In this document: one piece after another, positions 27,358-39,040 of the stretch
Position numbering within the stretch: position 1 is the stretch's first letter
How the letters are laid out: every line of letters begins with the position of its first letter
Assembly: GCA_963680875.1 (NCBI GenBank)
Contig: OY804578.1
Span: forward strand, 102,453,689 to 102,517,688
DNA length: 64,000 bases
Direction of reading: 5' to 3'
Source of the DNA: Bathymodiolus brooksi
Taxonomy: Eukaryota; Mollusca; Bivalvia; Mytilida; Modiolidae
Notes under the pieces: generated by a model
What the model saw: only the letters and a program-made list of their open reading frames with translations
What the model was told of the DNA's origin: nothing
Databases searched by the model: none
Made by a program: the position numbers and the translations under genes

Positions 27358-28111
27358 GAGTTGCTCATCGTTATATATTGGTTGCTTGTGTGTTTTGTTG
27401 TGTTTGAGTGGTTGGATTAAAGGTATATTGAGTGGGGTGGGCTTATGGTGTTCAACGCCATTTGCAATATTATTTCAGTGTGGTGGCTTCTTATGTCCGA
27501 TGTTGCCTGTGTCTCTGGATTGCCTATTATTTCTCTAACGTTTTCTTGGTGCATTTTCTTTGATGCTTAGTGTTAATTTGAGATTGTTTCTAAGCATTAC
27601 ACTGTACATGTGAATTTGTAGTATGATGGTGAAATGAGGAGCGGTTGGATAAAAGTATATTGGGTGGGGTCGGCTTATGGTGTCCAACGCCATTTTCAAC
27701 ATTATTTCAGCTATGTCGTGGCGGTCATTGTTTTTAGTGGAGGAAACTGGAGTACCCTGAGAAAGCCAACGACCTGTCGCAAGTCACTGACAAACTTGAT
27801 TACATAATATTGTTTGAAGAACACCTCGCCATAAGCGGGATTCAAACTCACTACGTTAGGTATATTGCTATAGAGCTATAATTATTTCCAACCCAGAAGC
27901 ATGCATGTCCTATGTGATAAGATTTTTTAGAATAAACCATTATAGTATAGATATCAAATAGCATTTAATGGCCATCAATTTGATACTTTTAAATAAGAAT
28001 ATTGAACAATTTGTATATATCTGTTCTGGTGAAATATTTGTCCCTGATGATATCATCCACCCAGGAGTCAATGTGTCTGCACTAATATGTTTATACAATC
28101 CCTAAATAGTT
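27358..28111. other. Spacer right of the satellite
   Basis: The first bases ('gtggggttcgagttgctcat') match a dispersed element also seen at 30749 and 54340. A partial SINE tail lies at about 27435-27500 and a fuller SINE at 27677. No coding sequence. Confidence 0.5.
27677..27895 (-). mobile_element. tRNA-derived SINE copy 1
   Basis: It matches the other SINE copies: 'caacgccattttcaacatta', a 'gtcgtggcggtca' box, 'cgcaagtcactgacaaac', then 'cgggattcaaactcac', the complement of a tRNA B-box (GAGTTTGAATCCCG). The tRNA-like head is at the right, so the element reads on the minus strand. The head beyond the B-box is diverged. Confidence 0.75.
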
Positions 28112-28464
28112 TAATTATTTTTAAGACTAAGGTCCTTCTATTTCATCAGACATGGGTGACCATAGCCGATTTTGGCTATCTTGTTTAGGTTTCTTTTGTG
28201 TTGATGCTTCCAAATGCTTCTAAATTATTTTGCTTTCAATCGTTTTAGAAGATACATATATCTGATGAAATAAAAACGTAAATATCAAGATTAGTGCATA
28301 CATTCTTGAATGACCTTCATCAGGTACGCTCAATGTCAAAAGGTTGAAAAGAGATTTATAAGTTTTGGGTGCAAGAAAACCAAAGGGCCTAAACTGGATA
28401 GCCACAATCGGCTAAGGCCACCTATGGCTGAGGGAAGGGAACCTTAGTTTTAATAATAATTACA
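28112..28464. mobile_element. Inverted-repeat (MITE-like) element
   Basis: The two ends are inverted copies of each other over roughly 60-70 bases. The left end reads 'taattatttttaagactaag', then 'atagccgattttggctatc'. The right end, reverse complemented, reads 'taattattattaaaactaag', then 'ttagccgattgtggctatcc'. The centre has no transposase. This fits a non-autonomous DNA transposon. A half-copy may lie near 44925-44970. Confidence 0.65.
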
Positions 28465-28581
28465 TTATTTATAACTGTAAATTTCAATTCTACCATGAAA
28501 TGGGTTTTTCTTAAGACAGTTATTTCTGTTTGACATTAATAGGCAAGTAGACAAGTAATCAAACAGTCTTGCTTGGCAAGA

Positions 28582-28820
28582 GACTAACGGCACTTTGAAC
28601 AATATTTCAGTTATATCGTGGCGATCAGTTTTATTGGTTGAGGAAACAGGAGTACCCAGAGAAAAACAGAGACCTGCCGCAAGTCAATGACAAACTTTGT
28701 CACATAACGTTGTATCGAACATGTCTCGCCTGAGTGGGATTCGAACTCACAACTTTAGTGGTGAAAGGCACTGAATGCATAGGTTGTTATAAATCCAACT
28801 ACCATACGATCACAACCGAC
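28582..28820 (-). mobile_element. tRNA-derived SINE copy 2
   Basis: Well preserved: 'aatatttcagttatatcgtg', 'gaggaaacaggagtaccc', 'cgggattcgaactcac'-like B-box complement ('gtgggattcgaactcacaac') and tRNA-head end 'ccaactaccatacgatcac'. Same orientation as copies 1, 3 and 4. Confidence 0.85.
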
Positions 28821-29024
28821 AGACTCTTTACATGAATATAATTGAGCTAACATGTAATATATTTTGAAGTGTAACAATTAGTATTATGATAGACCTGCCA
28901 GTCTCAATAATGTCTTTTGGTTTAACGTAAGGAGTAGAATTAAGACAAGCATCTATATATCTTAATAAATACATTCATATGAAAATGGCGTACTCTAAGA
29001 AAATATTGCATCCAGCGAAACACT

Positions 29025-29056
29025 AATCAATCAATCAATCAATCAATGAATGAATG

Positions 29057-29108
<52 letters not shown>

Positions 29109-29130
29109 TATCTATCAATCAATCAATCAA
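29025..29130 (+). repeat. (AATC)n tetranucleotide microsatellite
   Basis: About 25 tetranucleotide units with interruptions (AATG and TATC variants). Confidence 0.97.
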
Positions 29131-30521
29131 CATATTAATTTGATACTATACCACCTACTTTTGTCAGATCCTAAAGATACAGAATACACTAACATCCAAA
29201 TGTAAATTTATAAAATTTGTAAATAATTATAACCTTATCAAATGGACCAGTTCCGAAATAGAGATTTCGGTGAAACAATCGTGTTTGTTCCGAATATTAG
29301 ATTTTCTTGATGTTATCTTCCTGTTAGTTGACAGATATTTGTCTCTTGACAAATTCAACTGATAAACTGATGAAAATGAGTAGGTGACAGCTTGGTTATT
29401 GTGGACATAACGGCAAATGCCATCTCAGACAGCATCTGCGAAATATCAGCCCATAGTATAGAGCATGTCGTCGGTTCCATGTATTAATCAATTCAGACCG
29501 TAGCAATAGAGGTAGACAACATTGCATGTTTGAATAGTAGACTGGTCGACCGCTTATTAATATATAAATAATGCTTCTTTATGAAGCCATGAGAAAAGGC
29601 AGCACCTTTACGGAAACTATGTCGTTATTAATCAATTTGTTTTAGAATATAGTTTTATATATATTGTGGATATAATTATATTCAGCCTTTTTTAACTATA
29701 TAAAAAAAAACTGAAAAATAATAAGAATAAAAAACTTATTATATTGTTATGTTAAGTAGAAGGTGTGTTATGGGTATACTGAAATAAATATGACTACTAC
29801 ATGTTACGAAAACTCCTAAAGTAATGTTGAAAGTCTGAACGCCTTTGATTTAACATTTCTTTGCGCAAAGTAATTTACCAACGAGGGAGATATATTTTCT
29901 ACCTTTTTGATAGACAATTTTTCATAAAAACTTAGATATTCTAGCTAATTATATCAAATCTTGAAAACATTGGTTGGTACTCCTAAAGAAAAACATATTT
30001 AAAAAAAAAAATCAAGATCCAAAAGCCGCTTTTGTATTTGTTTGTGTGACATATCTAATCCTAACTCACCAGTTTGTGCATGAAGCAATGTGATGCTCCC
30101 TGTTAAAGCGAAATAGTATCGTTCCGATAGTTATGTCCTTTTTGCATTTGTGTTTTTACATTTTGCTTTGCTTTGTTTTCTGTAACCTTTTAGGGAAGAC
30201 AAAATCATTATGTGTTGTAAATCGTATGTATTTCTTTTTCCCGATGAAAAATAAACTGTACTTTATATTGTTATCATGTTTCATTTTCCATCAACTTTAG
30301 CGATCAAGAATACGCAAAGAGTTCGTGACATATGCGACTGGAATTTTATAGCTTACCAAATATCTACGCGAAGCCCAAGTGAAAAATAATACCACATAAT
30401 GTAATTGATTAGAATAGATACGAACAGTAGCATATATATACTGCAAAAACAACGGAAATAGTGACTGGATGGTGTGACCATTCCAACAATCAGATTATCC
30501 ATCATATTAACCAACAAAATA
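29131..30521. other. Unassigned AT-rich sequence
   Basis: I see no exon, RNA gene or repeat copy here beyond short A/T runs. Confidence 0.4.
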
Positions 30522-30535
30522 CCCCCCCCCCCCCC
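30522..30535 (+). repeat. Poly-C tract (14 C)
   Basis: Uninterrupted run of 14 C in AT-rich surroundings. Confidence 0.97.
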
Positions 30536-30704
30536 TTTCGCAAAAAGATTTACCATTGTTAATTGTTAACAGTGCAATGATTGTGACTTAGCAGGAATGC
30601 ATACATGAGTATCTATTACTCATACAAGCGGCATTCGTCTGAATGATTCATTAAAGAAGGTAACCGTGAAGTAATGGAGCAATATTGCCACTAATGGAAT
30701 AGGA

Positions 30705-30870
30705 ACTGCTTGCCTTTCCGGAGCACATGAGTTCACCCCCGGATCTTAGTGGGGTTCATGTTACTTGATCTTTAGTTTTAAGTGTATATTTTGTAGATCG
30801 TTGTTTGTCTTATTGTACTTTTTCTTTTTTCGATACACGATTCTGATATCTTCAAATGTTTTTACATGTT
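30705..30870 (+). mobile_element. Dispersed bivalve-type element fragment 1
   Basis: Contains 'tttccggagcacatgagttc', 'gtggggttcatgttacttga' and 'gtagatcgttgtttgtctta'. A related copy is at 54338-54475, and an apparently antisense piece lies inside Tc1 relics 3 and 5. From memory this resembles a segment very common in bivalve genomes, next to reverse-transcriptase tails with the AYGVYISQ motif. No coding frame is left. Confidence 0.5.
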
Positions 30871-31392
30871 TATTATATTTCTTTCATTTGATGTGTATGG
30901 AATGTGGTACAAATTAATTGTGTTAGAATTATAATAGAATTTAAGTTAATCAATTGGGAAATTATATACCAAACAGCACTTACAGGATTAATAAGAAAAA
31001 CTGTCATCTTTATAAAATGATTGTTTTTTATCCCTTTATTGAAGCGCGCTAAACGTTGTTGTATTAATGAATATTCCATTGAAAATAGACCTCTTAGCAA
31101 TGGTGAAAAATGAGAAAATCAATAAAATCTATATTACAAACAAATAACATTACAGAGAAGAGATTTCTATTATCTCCCCTTTTCACTATCTTTGCAACAT
31201 ATACCCCAACAACTGAGTAATAACGGTGATAGACACTATATGGATGTAAATGAACATGAGAGGTAATTCACTTTTATATCTAGACATAAATGAACCTTGC
31301 CGTAACTACCACATAAATGATAGCATATTACTATAAAAAAAGTACTGGTTTTCCGTATCGTCATATCTAGGTGACCATTTATTGCTTACTAA
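30871..31392. other. Unassigned sequence
   Basis: AT-rich with no supported coding frame or repeat copy. Confidence 0.4.
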
Positions 31393-31793
31393 TTAGAGCA
31401 TAACATTTCCGGGTTGATATATGTCGATGAAATGATAAGTAGACTACACAAACAGAGATTCGGTCATCGATCAGGTATCAGTAACAATATTAAAGATAAT
31501 TTACCAACATGTCTACCAACATGTCTGATCACTCGATCCTTTCAATGGCAGTTCGTATCATCAACAAATGATATCATAAGACTACCAATCTAGACGTAGC
31601 AAGACCTCCCCGTAGGCAACAAGACTACTGAGTAAGATTATTAGAGAAATCCTATTGTTGTAACGACAGAATTGATGGCATGTGTATTCTCTCTAATCAT
31701 GCCGTTACCTCAATGAATCGGTGTAGACGATGCTATGATCATTTTAATCTTCAGTATATATCACCTATATCCTCCATGATATTTCACTACTAT
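31393..31793 (+). mobile_element. GIY-YIG endonuclease fragment, copy B
   Basis: Counterpart of 193-545. It reads LIYVDEMISRLHKQRFGHRS then GISNNIKDNLPTC, so the diagnostic Gly-Glu-Thr of YIGET is lost here. 'ccaacatgtcta' is duplicated in tandem at 31502-31527. The domain is non-functional. Confidence 0.5.
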
Positions 31794-32417
31794 TTATGCA
31801 GAAGCCGTTGGGAATGCATCACTTTCGCTCAAAAATATTTTCACTACCCATTCCCAAACTACAGTCATGTTTAGAAAACCATGTAGAAATCAGAATTCAA
31901 ATCAATACTACCAGCTTATAACCTTCGCCAGGGCTGGTTGCGGACGGACATTTACGACAAAAGAGATAATAATATCACATTTTCTATTGAGAATTGTCAA
32001 TTTAAATGTAGCACCATCTGCATATGGAGTATATATTTCTCAGTTTATGCTATATTCCAGAGTTTGTGGTTCATGTCATGTTTTCCGTGATAGATGCTTG
32101 CTGCTAACAAGAAAGTTACTGAACCGTGGTGTCCTAGTGGTTAAGTAGACGGCATCACTTAGAAAGTTATGCGGTCATCATCATGACTTGGTTAACCAAA
32201 TATCTGTGTCACAAATAACTTGTCACCTAGTTTTCAAAAAGAGTAGTACGACGGGCATCATTATTGAAGCAGGAACTGTTCCTTCTCCCGATCACCAGGG
32301 ATATAACGGGTTTCTTTTTCTGCATTCTTACTAAGATGAAGGTCTTGGTGGTACGCACCTCGGGCTTCGCCTGAGTACCCATGCGGGAAAGAATTACGCT
32401 ATGCCCAATACGGGCCA
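31794..32417 (+). mobile_element. Retroelement insertion private to copy B, with reverse-transcriptase tail fragment
   Basis: Absent from copy A, whose sequence is continuous across the site near 582-590. From about 32006 to 32146 the plus strand reads PSAYGVYISQFMLYSRVCGS, then a RCLLLTRKLLNRG segment, ending at a stop. This is the C-terminal end of a reverse-transcriptase polyprotein family I recall from bivalves and cnidarians, normally SPAYGVYISQLIRYAR followed by LLTRKLLNQGF. A second example is on the minus strand at 52693-53318. The stretch after the stop includes 'ggtgtcctagtggttaag', which resembles a tRNA A-box. The element family is not established. Confidence 0.55.
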
Positions 32418-33764
32418 CTTCATTTATTTCAAAAGTACTGTATCTTATACTTGTACATCAAGTCAATTACGTGACACTGATTGGGCACTAAGTCAATACG
32501 TGACACTGCACTGATTGCACCCCAAGTCAATAATTGTATCTGACCAATTTACCCTCTTTGTTAAATATTAGACCATTATTTATGTTTATAAAGTCATTTA
32601 TTAATTTGCCTTGTTACCTTTTTATCAATGACACTGAAATAATTGAAGAATGTAAAAAGTTTTAGAATAATATAACAAATTTTAATTTCGATTACGAACA
32701 AAAGATTGTGTCCTTTGTTCGTATCTGAAATTGAGTCACCCGCCAATCATTAGTTTTAATATATTACGTGTGTACTAATTTTCAAGCAATTGGACTAGAT
32801 TTGAGAGACTTTGAAAATGGAAAAAAAATTCCACACTGTCTCACGTCCATATTGTTTTACTTCACTTTTTGTAATATTTAGTTGTTAGATTGGTGTTTTT
32901 TTTATCATTTTAATTCGTCTGTTCCATTTTAAGTAATTAAAAGTATGCTAATGATAAGTTATTAATGACCATGAAAGCTATCTTGCATGATTATTTCATG
33001 AATATTCAAAGTAAGTTTGGGTTAATATGGCCCAGTTGTTTTTAGAAAAAACATTCTCAAATGAATTTTGAACAACTTATTACAAAATATTAGCTTTAAT
33101 TGATTGTTTGATTGGTGCTTAACCCCATCTGTTATAATGTTTATCAGCTATATCGAGGATTGGAATAAATTATATCAATCAATTTCCATAACTAGAAGAC
33201 CTTTAGAAATAAGGCTCTTGTGTATCATATAATCAAGATAAATAGAGAAATAGTAGAGAGGAAATACTGTAAATATTGAATTTTATGTTGTTTTCTTTTA
33301 AGATATTATTGAACTGTACATCGTAAATCTTTAAAGGCTTGATGAATATTGTTTTTGTTATTGTATTTGAAATGATGTCACATTAAATTGTACTTTAAAT
33401 GAATAAATTGACATATGAATGGGTAAATATACTGTCCCTCAGTGTTGACAATGTGTGTATTATTTATATCATATAAGCGTAACAAAACTTCCTGCTTTAT
33501 TATCGCGTGGGTGTCATTTAGTTCTCAATATATATACTGAACCGTAATAGAAACGCCGTATTTTCAACGTTTGCAAAAATCCTCAAATTGGTGATTTGTG
33601 TGCTTGGAGCACATAGATCGTGTCTTAAAAACAAATGTTACGGTTGTTTGCGTTCCTTAACTTAGGCGAAGATAGTGGGTCCTGGGTCGTGTTTAAAAAC
33701 ATGAAATAATCGTAGAAATCGTACCAATCCCTGCTTATTTAAGACACAGAACATTCACAGGTTG
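32418..33764. other. Non-coding part of copy B
   Basis: Matches 590-1015 and 5330-6180 of copy A. The stretch 32940-33090 has no clear counterpart. No gene. Confidence 0.55.
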
Positions 33765-34770
33765 TCATTGCCACTATTGAACGCCAGTCTATTGCAACAA
33801 CTATTGTCCTAATCAACGAGAACAAGTCCTTTGAACATTGAATGATTGGCAACGGCCTCTATTCGTTACACAGGCATTTAGCTGTAATTATTAGCACCAC
33901 ACAAAGTATGTGGGAATGCTGTACGCCACAATCAATACCAATGATTTGACAGATAGTGGGTGTCCTAGAGATACAACAGCACGTCATAATACGCATATTC
34001 GTCGGCAGCATATGAATAATCGAATTACCAGAGGCACGCAAACAATTGACAATCACCAGCGACGAATTAGTGATGACACTGTCCGACGTTGATTGATCAC
34101 CAACACCATAAAATGTCGTCGTCTGACCAGAAGACCCATCCTTACAGTCCACCGTCGCCAAGAACGTCTACAATGGACTATCCAACATCAAGACAGGCGT
34201 CACTAGCAGTGGACGAAAATAATTCTCATATATTGCAATTCCATCGCGATGACATAAACAAAGGCGTGGTGAACGCTAGTTCTGTTGCATGTAATATGGA
34301 AAGAGACCCATGGGGAGGACCAAGCGTATTAATGTGGAGTAGAATCGGTCTAAGCTTCAAACGTAAATTTGTCATCTTCCAAAGCATCGGCGAAGGCAAA
34401 GATAATGGGGTAATGGGCGCTCTCTACATAGATCAAGGTCTGATACCCTATGTGGGGCCATTGGAACGACACTTTCCACCATGACAAAGATCGTGCTCAT
34501 TTTGGAAGAACCACAATCAAAACAACATGGTTGTTATGCCATGACCTGCTCTTAATCCGGGATACAATCTGATTGAGCATCGGTGGAGTGAGATTCAAAA
34601 ACGACTTGATGAAGTCCAAGAAAGGTCAACAACGGCAGCTAAACTTGGTGCATTCTTCATCAGAATTTAGGCTCGTATTCCTATGGCATTTATCAACCAT
34701 TCAATGTGCAGGATATGTGTTGCTGTCATCAACACCAATGCAGAAAATGCACAATACTTACTTTCGTTCC
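33765..34770 (+). pseudogene. Decayed Tc1-like transposase, relic 4
   Basis: Counterpart of relic 2. Visible pieces are a SGCPRDTTARHNTHIRRQHM segment (N-terminal GRPR...TxRxD region, 33955-34010), a ERDPWGGPSVLMWSRIGLSF segment (catalytic GGxSVMxWG region, 34300-34360), and a C-terminal RWSEIQKRLDEV-like stretch near 34585. At least three frame changes are present. Confidence 0.82.
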
Positions 34771-35644
34771 TCATTTCTTCTAAAATCTGTGATGCATTGT
34801 TGACAAAAGTAACCGAAGAAAACATTTATTTTAGAAACTTGTGATGTTTAGAAATCTGCTTGAAATGAATTTCCTATATTTATAATTAAAGTTGACAGTC
34901 ATGAAAATAAAGTTGGTGCGAAGTTTCCTGGCGGTTCAGTATTAACATAGTTTTTCCCACACCAGTAATTATTTGAAGTGTAGCAAAGCTTCCTGCTTCA
35001 TAATCGTCTGGATCACATTTAATCGTCATTATATATATTAAACAGCTAAAAAACGCCGTTTTTCTAAAATTTGGCAACTAAACTCATTCTAAAAACTAAA
35101 TTAGTGATATTAATTTGTGTGGATCATGTAAATCAGCTATATAATTATCCCTCATTACATTTTTTGAAACATTTTACGGATGACCTGGTATTTTAACTTA
35201 GGCGAAGATACTAGATCTCGAGATGGTCGTGTTCAATAACATGAAAAGCTCGTGCAAATCCTATTGGATTTTGCATATTTAGGACGCAGTAAAAAGATGA
35301 GCAATATGGGCCTCATTGAAAAACAGGGGTGTACTCAGGCGCCTGCTAAGGGTAATCAATGCCTTCCTTTTATTAGACACCCGCCATGCTAGTCATGTAG
35401 TAAATATTTGTTGGACACCACTATGCGCAAACAAACAAAAGTAAAGCTAATAAAAGATGAGCCCTCCTACAAACAACTGGAGGTAAAGACGAACCGAACA
35501 TCATTGTATGCGGAAATCGTAGCGCAACAGTAACGTAAGGACATATGACAGGATAAAATATTGGACATCACATACGTAAACATGCACAAACAAACATAGG
35601 AAGACATGAGCCCGCCTACAAACAACTAGATGCAAAGATGAACC
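34771..35644. other. Linker and inserted element in copy B
   Basis: 34860-35280 matches 7130-7520. 35290-35640 matches the insertion inside relic 3 (7660-8000), with 'gatgagccctcctacaaaca' in both. No gene. Confidence 0.55.
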
Positions 35645-36580
35645 AATGGGAAATATATGACGAACAAGCAGTGTCAGCGACTTAAAGTTGTCTTCCTAGA
35701 GTTTCAGCGCCACGTACGTTCCTCGAAAACATATGAATAATCAATTCACTAGAGCCAAGCAAGCATCAAGAGAGACAATTGACAACCACCAGGAACCAAT
35801 TAGTGATGACATTGTCCGATGTCAATTGATCGCCAACAACACAAGATGTCATTGTCTGACCAGAAACCCCTTTTTCTCGCAGTTTGTCATCGTCCTAAGC
35901 GTGTACAGTGGACTATGCCACGTTTAAACTGGAATCATTAGCAGTGAAGGAATAGCATATCAGATGAAAGTCGATGTTACATTACCATCACAGATGACAG
36001 AAACCGTGTCTGGTGAAGAAATATTGAACGCCGTTACATGCCTCATGGACAGAAACCCATGGGGTGGACCAAAATCATGATGTGGAATAGAATTGGTCTA
36101 AGCTATAAACTTGGACCTATCATCTTTCAGAAAATATGCCAAAGACAATGCAAAGGTAATTGGGTTATGGCCGCTCTCAACATATATCAAGTTCGGACAC
36201 CCAATGCGATACATTGTTTGCACGTCGTCGGAACTACACTTTACAGCATGAGCAAGTACAAGAGCCAAGATAGATTTCATTCAACATACCAACATAAATG
36301 TTAAGCCGGTGGCTTGCTCTCAATCTGTGCTTATACCTGATTGGACACTGTGGGATGAGATTAAAGACGACTTAATGAAGTATAATATATGCCAACAACT
36401 GCTGCAGAATCTGATACATCCTTCTTGAAGGTTTGGGCTTGTAATTCTACGGTATTTATCAACCATTGCATTTGTTCAATGTACCAGAGATATGTTGCTG
36501 TAAATAACACCAATGGAGGACATACGCGATGCTTACTTTCGTTCCTCATTTCTTCTCAAACATGTGATGGATTGTTAACA
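35645..36580 (+). pseudogene. Decayed Tc1-like transposase, relic 5
   Basis: Counterpart of relic 3, missing the extreme N-terminus kept in copy A. A NNQFTRAKQASRETIDNHQE segment (35733) and the LMQKPMGWTKIMMWNRIG-like catalytic region (36040-36100) are followed by a ...TVFINHCICSMYQRYVAV tail (36450-36510), the usual Tc1 C-terminal MxxRxxAV region. Stops and frameshifts separate the pieces. Confidence 0.8.
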
Positions 36581-38247
36581 AAGGTATCCGAAAAAAACAT
36601 TTTAGAAACTAGTTATGCTTAGAAATCTTCTTGAAATTACATTCCAATATTTATTATTAAGATTGCTATGAATCAAAATATAGTTGGCTTAGGCTTTATC
36701 TATGCGAAGTTTCGTTTGGGGTTCAGCATAGATATGTTTTGCCCACACCAATAATTTGGCTAATGAATTCTATATTGATATGTAACCTCAGGAAATGTAA
36801 TTATGTAGCCTGAATGTTATATATAAAGCATTTTTTTCCCAACCGGGGGACGGGGGAGGGAATAACTTCAGGTAAAGTCGTGTACTGTGGTGCCGTTGGA
36901 ACTCCCTTTTCATATATTCCCTCGACATCAAAGGCAATCCCATTCATTTGTCAAATTACAAACAATAATTACAGATTAATCTGTATCGGCTTGTAGAAAT
37001 ATGACCTATTGATATATCATTGGTTAAAAATTCTCACACATTGATGTATTGAGGTGGAACATTTTCGACCCACTCATATGTTTGAAAGCTGATAAAATGG
37101 ACCCATTCCAGTAGCAAGTGACTACCCGATTCCCACCTCCTCTGTGTGTTTGTCTCAGGGTAACTAGGTTTCCCCTGTCTACTGAATAAAACGGATCTTC
37201 TATTGTAAAATAAACTTAAAAACTGGGTTAAACGTATTTTTTTATTTCACCAGCTTTGAATTGTATAACTTCCCATTTTCATTCGGATTTAATTTTCTTG
37301 CATGGAGTTGAAACGAGGATAACATACCACATTGAGCATGTCTCTATTCTATAAATAGCCACCATTGAACTGTAACATTTTTGCGATATCATTTCCATTT
37401 AAAGGAATACGGATCTGTGCATACGTTTCAGGTGAGGTTTTAAATTTGTTTCAACTTTTTTTTATTAGATTTCTATACTTTCTTAGCTGCATGCACTATG
37501 ACTAGGATATTGAAGACATAATAATATATCAGATTGGATACTTGTAACACTCCCATGTAAGGGGAATATCGTTCATTCAAACTGAGTTGAAATAAATAAT
37601 AGAAGCGTTAATCAGTTTAAGACTAGTACTAGTACATTTTAAATATAAATATAAATTGTAAGTATGTGTAGATATACTTAAGCTTTATTATTCTACAGAC
37701 ACAATTTAGAAATGTACCGGTGCCGTGGTGGCAGTATTAGGTGCCGTGCCACTATTTATTCCCTAAAATAATTTCTGATATTCGTGTATATAATTTTTTT
37801 TCTCAGGAAGTCAGTTTTTAATATTTTGACTTTGGGCGTACTTGGTGAAGGTTATTGACGAAACATGTCATGCCAAAGAAATTGAACATTTTCGTCTGTT
37901 AGGATCCTATTTCGGAAATGTCATTAAGCAGAAAAAAAACCTCCCATGACTACTTTTTTTACGACAGCAAAACAAGTGGCCGTCGTATTATATTATGGTT
38001 GTGTCATCGTCTGTGAAAAAAATGGCCGTCGTGCGATAACTTTAGTTGTAGTTGACTGATCCTTCTGTATTTTAAGCACAATATAATTATTTTGATATTT
38101 ACCTCTGACAACGGGAGCAACCACTACCGGTGTAATAGTGGATACGTCTATTTTATACTAAGTCTTATTTACATACAACACATAGAATAAAAGCAAAAAT
38201 ATGTATAACAAAATGTTCATAGTGTGAAATTAGTATGTCAATATAAG
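36581..38247. other. Tail of duplication block B
   Basis: Near-identical to 8960-10671, with no coding frame. Confidence 0.7.
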
Positions 38248-38808
38248 TAGATCATTGATAGTTTCCATACAGTAATCAGATAGTTTCCATACATTAATAC
38301 GATAAAAAGAATCATAAGAGTTTGAGGGTTATTGATATTGGTATAATATTTTTAAAAGGCGTCTAAATGGAGCCTAAATTCCTAAATTTAACATATTCAG
38401 AAAGAAATGGAAATACATTTAAGACAAAAACGTTGTAAGTAAAAGCATTAACATCCCTTAAATGGAAGGCACAGGCTGGGTTCTACAAGTACGACGGGTG
38501 GAAGTTGTGACTAAATGATCAACCGGACATGGACAGCTATTTTACGGAAATCAATCACGTATTGCTAGAATCTAGAGGCTACGAATACGACGGATTTTTC
38601 GATTTTCTTAATTCTATTGTTTTTATTTCATTAAATGACAATTTATGAATTTTTTATATAATTTTCTGTTTGTAGTTTATTTTTATTCCAATAAAATCTG
38701 ATGCATTGGAAAACTAGTCTTACAATACACGATTAAGCCCATAGATTGTGCTGTTATGAGTACTTCTCAGAGTACAACTCACACTTCTCAACACTAATTA
38801 TTTTCAAA
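38248..38808. other. Unique sequence upstream of the Ig gene
   Basis: Begins with a short tandem 'gatagtttccatacagtaat' repeat (two copies). Nothing else recognised. Confidence 0.4.
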
Positions 38809-39040
38809 ATGGACGACGAAGGTAGTGCGCTCCGTGTTGGAGCAAAGTATCAATCTTTTACAGATTTAGTGTGTGCCCTAAATAAAATTCCAGCAGGATA
38901 ACTACGTCGAACTTTATAAGAGTAGCGCAAGGAAGCTTGGTACGGGATCTAATCTAAATCCCAGAGCCTTTTGCTTTCAAGCTGAGTTCAAAAATTATTA
39001 AATCTTACGACAGTTCAATAAATGTTCTTTTCCAAGTAAA
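38809..39040 (+). pseudogene. Broken ORF of unrecognised family (possible MULE/SWIM-type transposase N-terminus)
   Basis: An ATG at 38809 opens a 30-codon frame, MDDEGSALRVGAKYQSFTDL then VCALNKIPAG, ending in a TAA at 38899. Starting at 38897 a second frame continues naturally with DNYVELYKSSARKLGTGSNL and NPRAFCFQAEFKNY to a TAA at 38999. That same frame goes on with ILRQFNKC to 39041. The composition (a charged start, SFxDL...AL, then VxLYKxxAR) looks like a real protein N-terminus broken by one frameshift and one stop. It recalls the leading region of SWIM zinc-finger/Mutator-like transposase proteins of molluscs, but I cannot confirm that. It could also be a two-exon gene start, although no intron signals are visible at the junction. 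Confidence 0.4.

Larger units (their letters stand above)
31393..38247 (+). repeat. Segmental duplication block, copy B
   Basis: Colinear with copy A (193-10671) but shorter. It lacks most of 1016-5330, including Tc1 relic 1, and carries a private insertion at about 31794-32417. Homology ends at 'agtgtgaaattagtatg' (about 38222-38247). After this, copy A passes into the 51-bp satellite and copy B into unrelated sequence upstream of the Ig gene. Confidence 0.8.

Noticed and set aside
32227..32418. 63-codon minus-strand frame with a basic C-terminus
   Set aside because: It lies inside the copy B insertion. I could not tie it to a family with confidence, so it is left as part of the retroelement-derived stretch.
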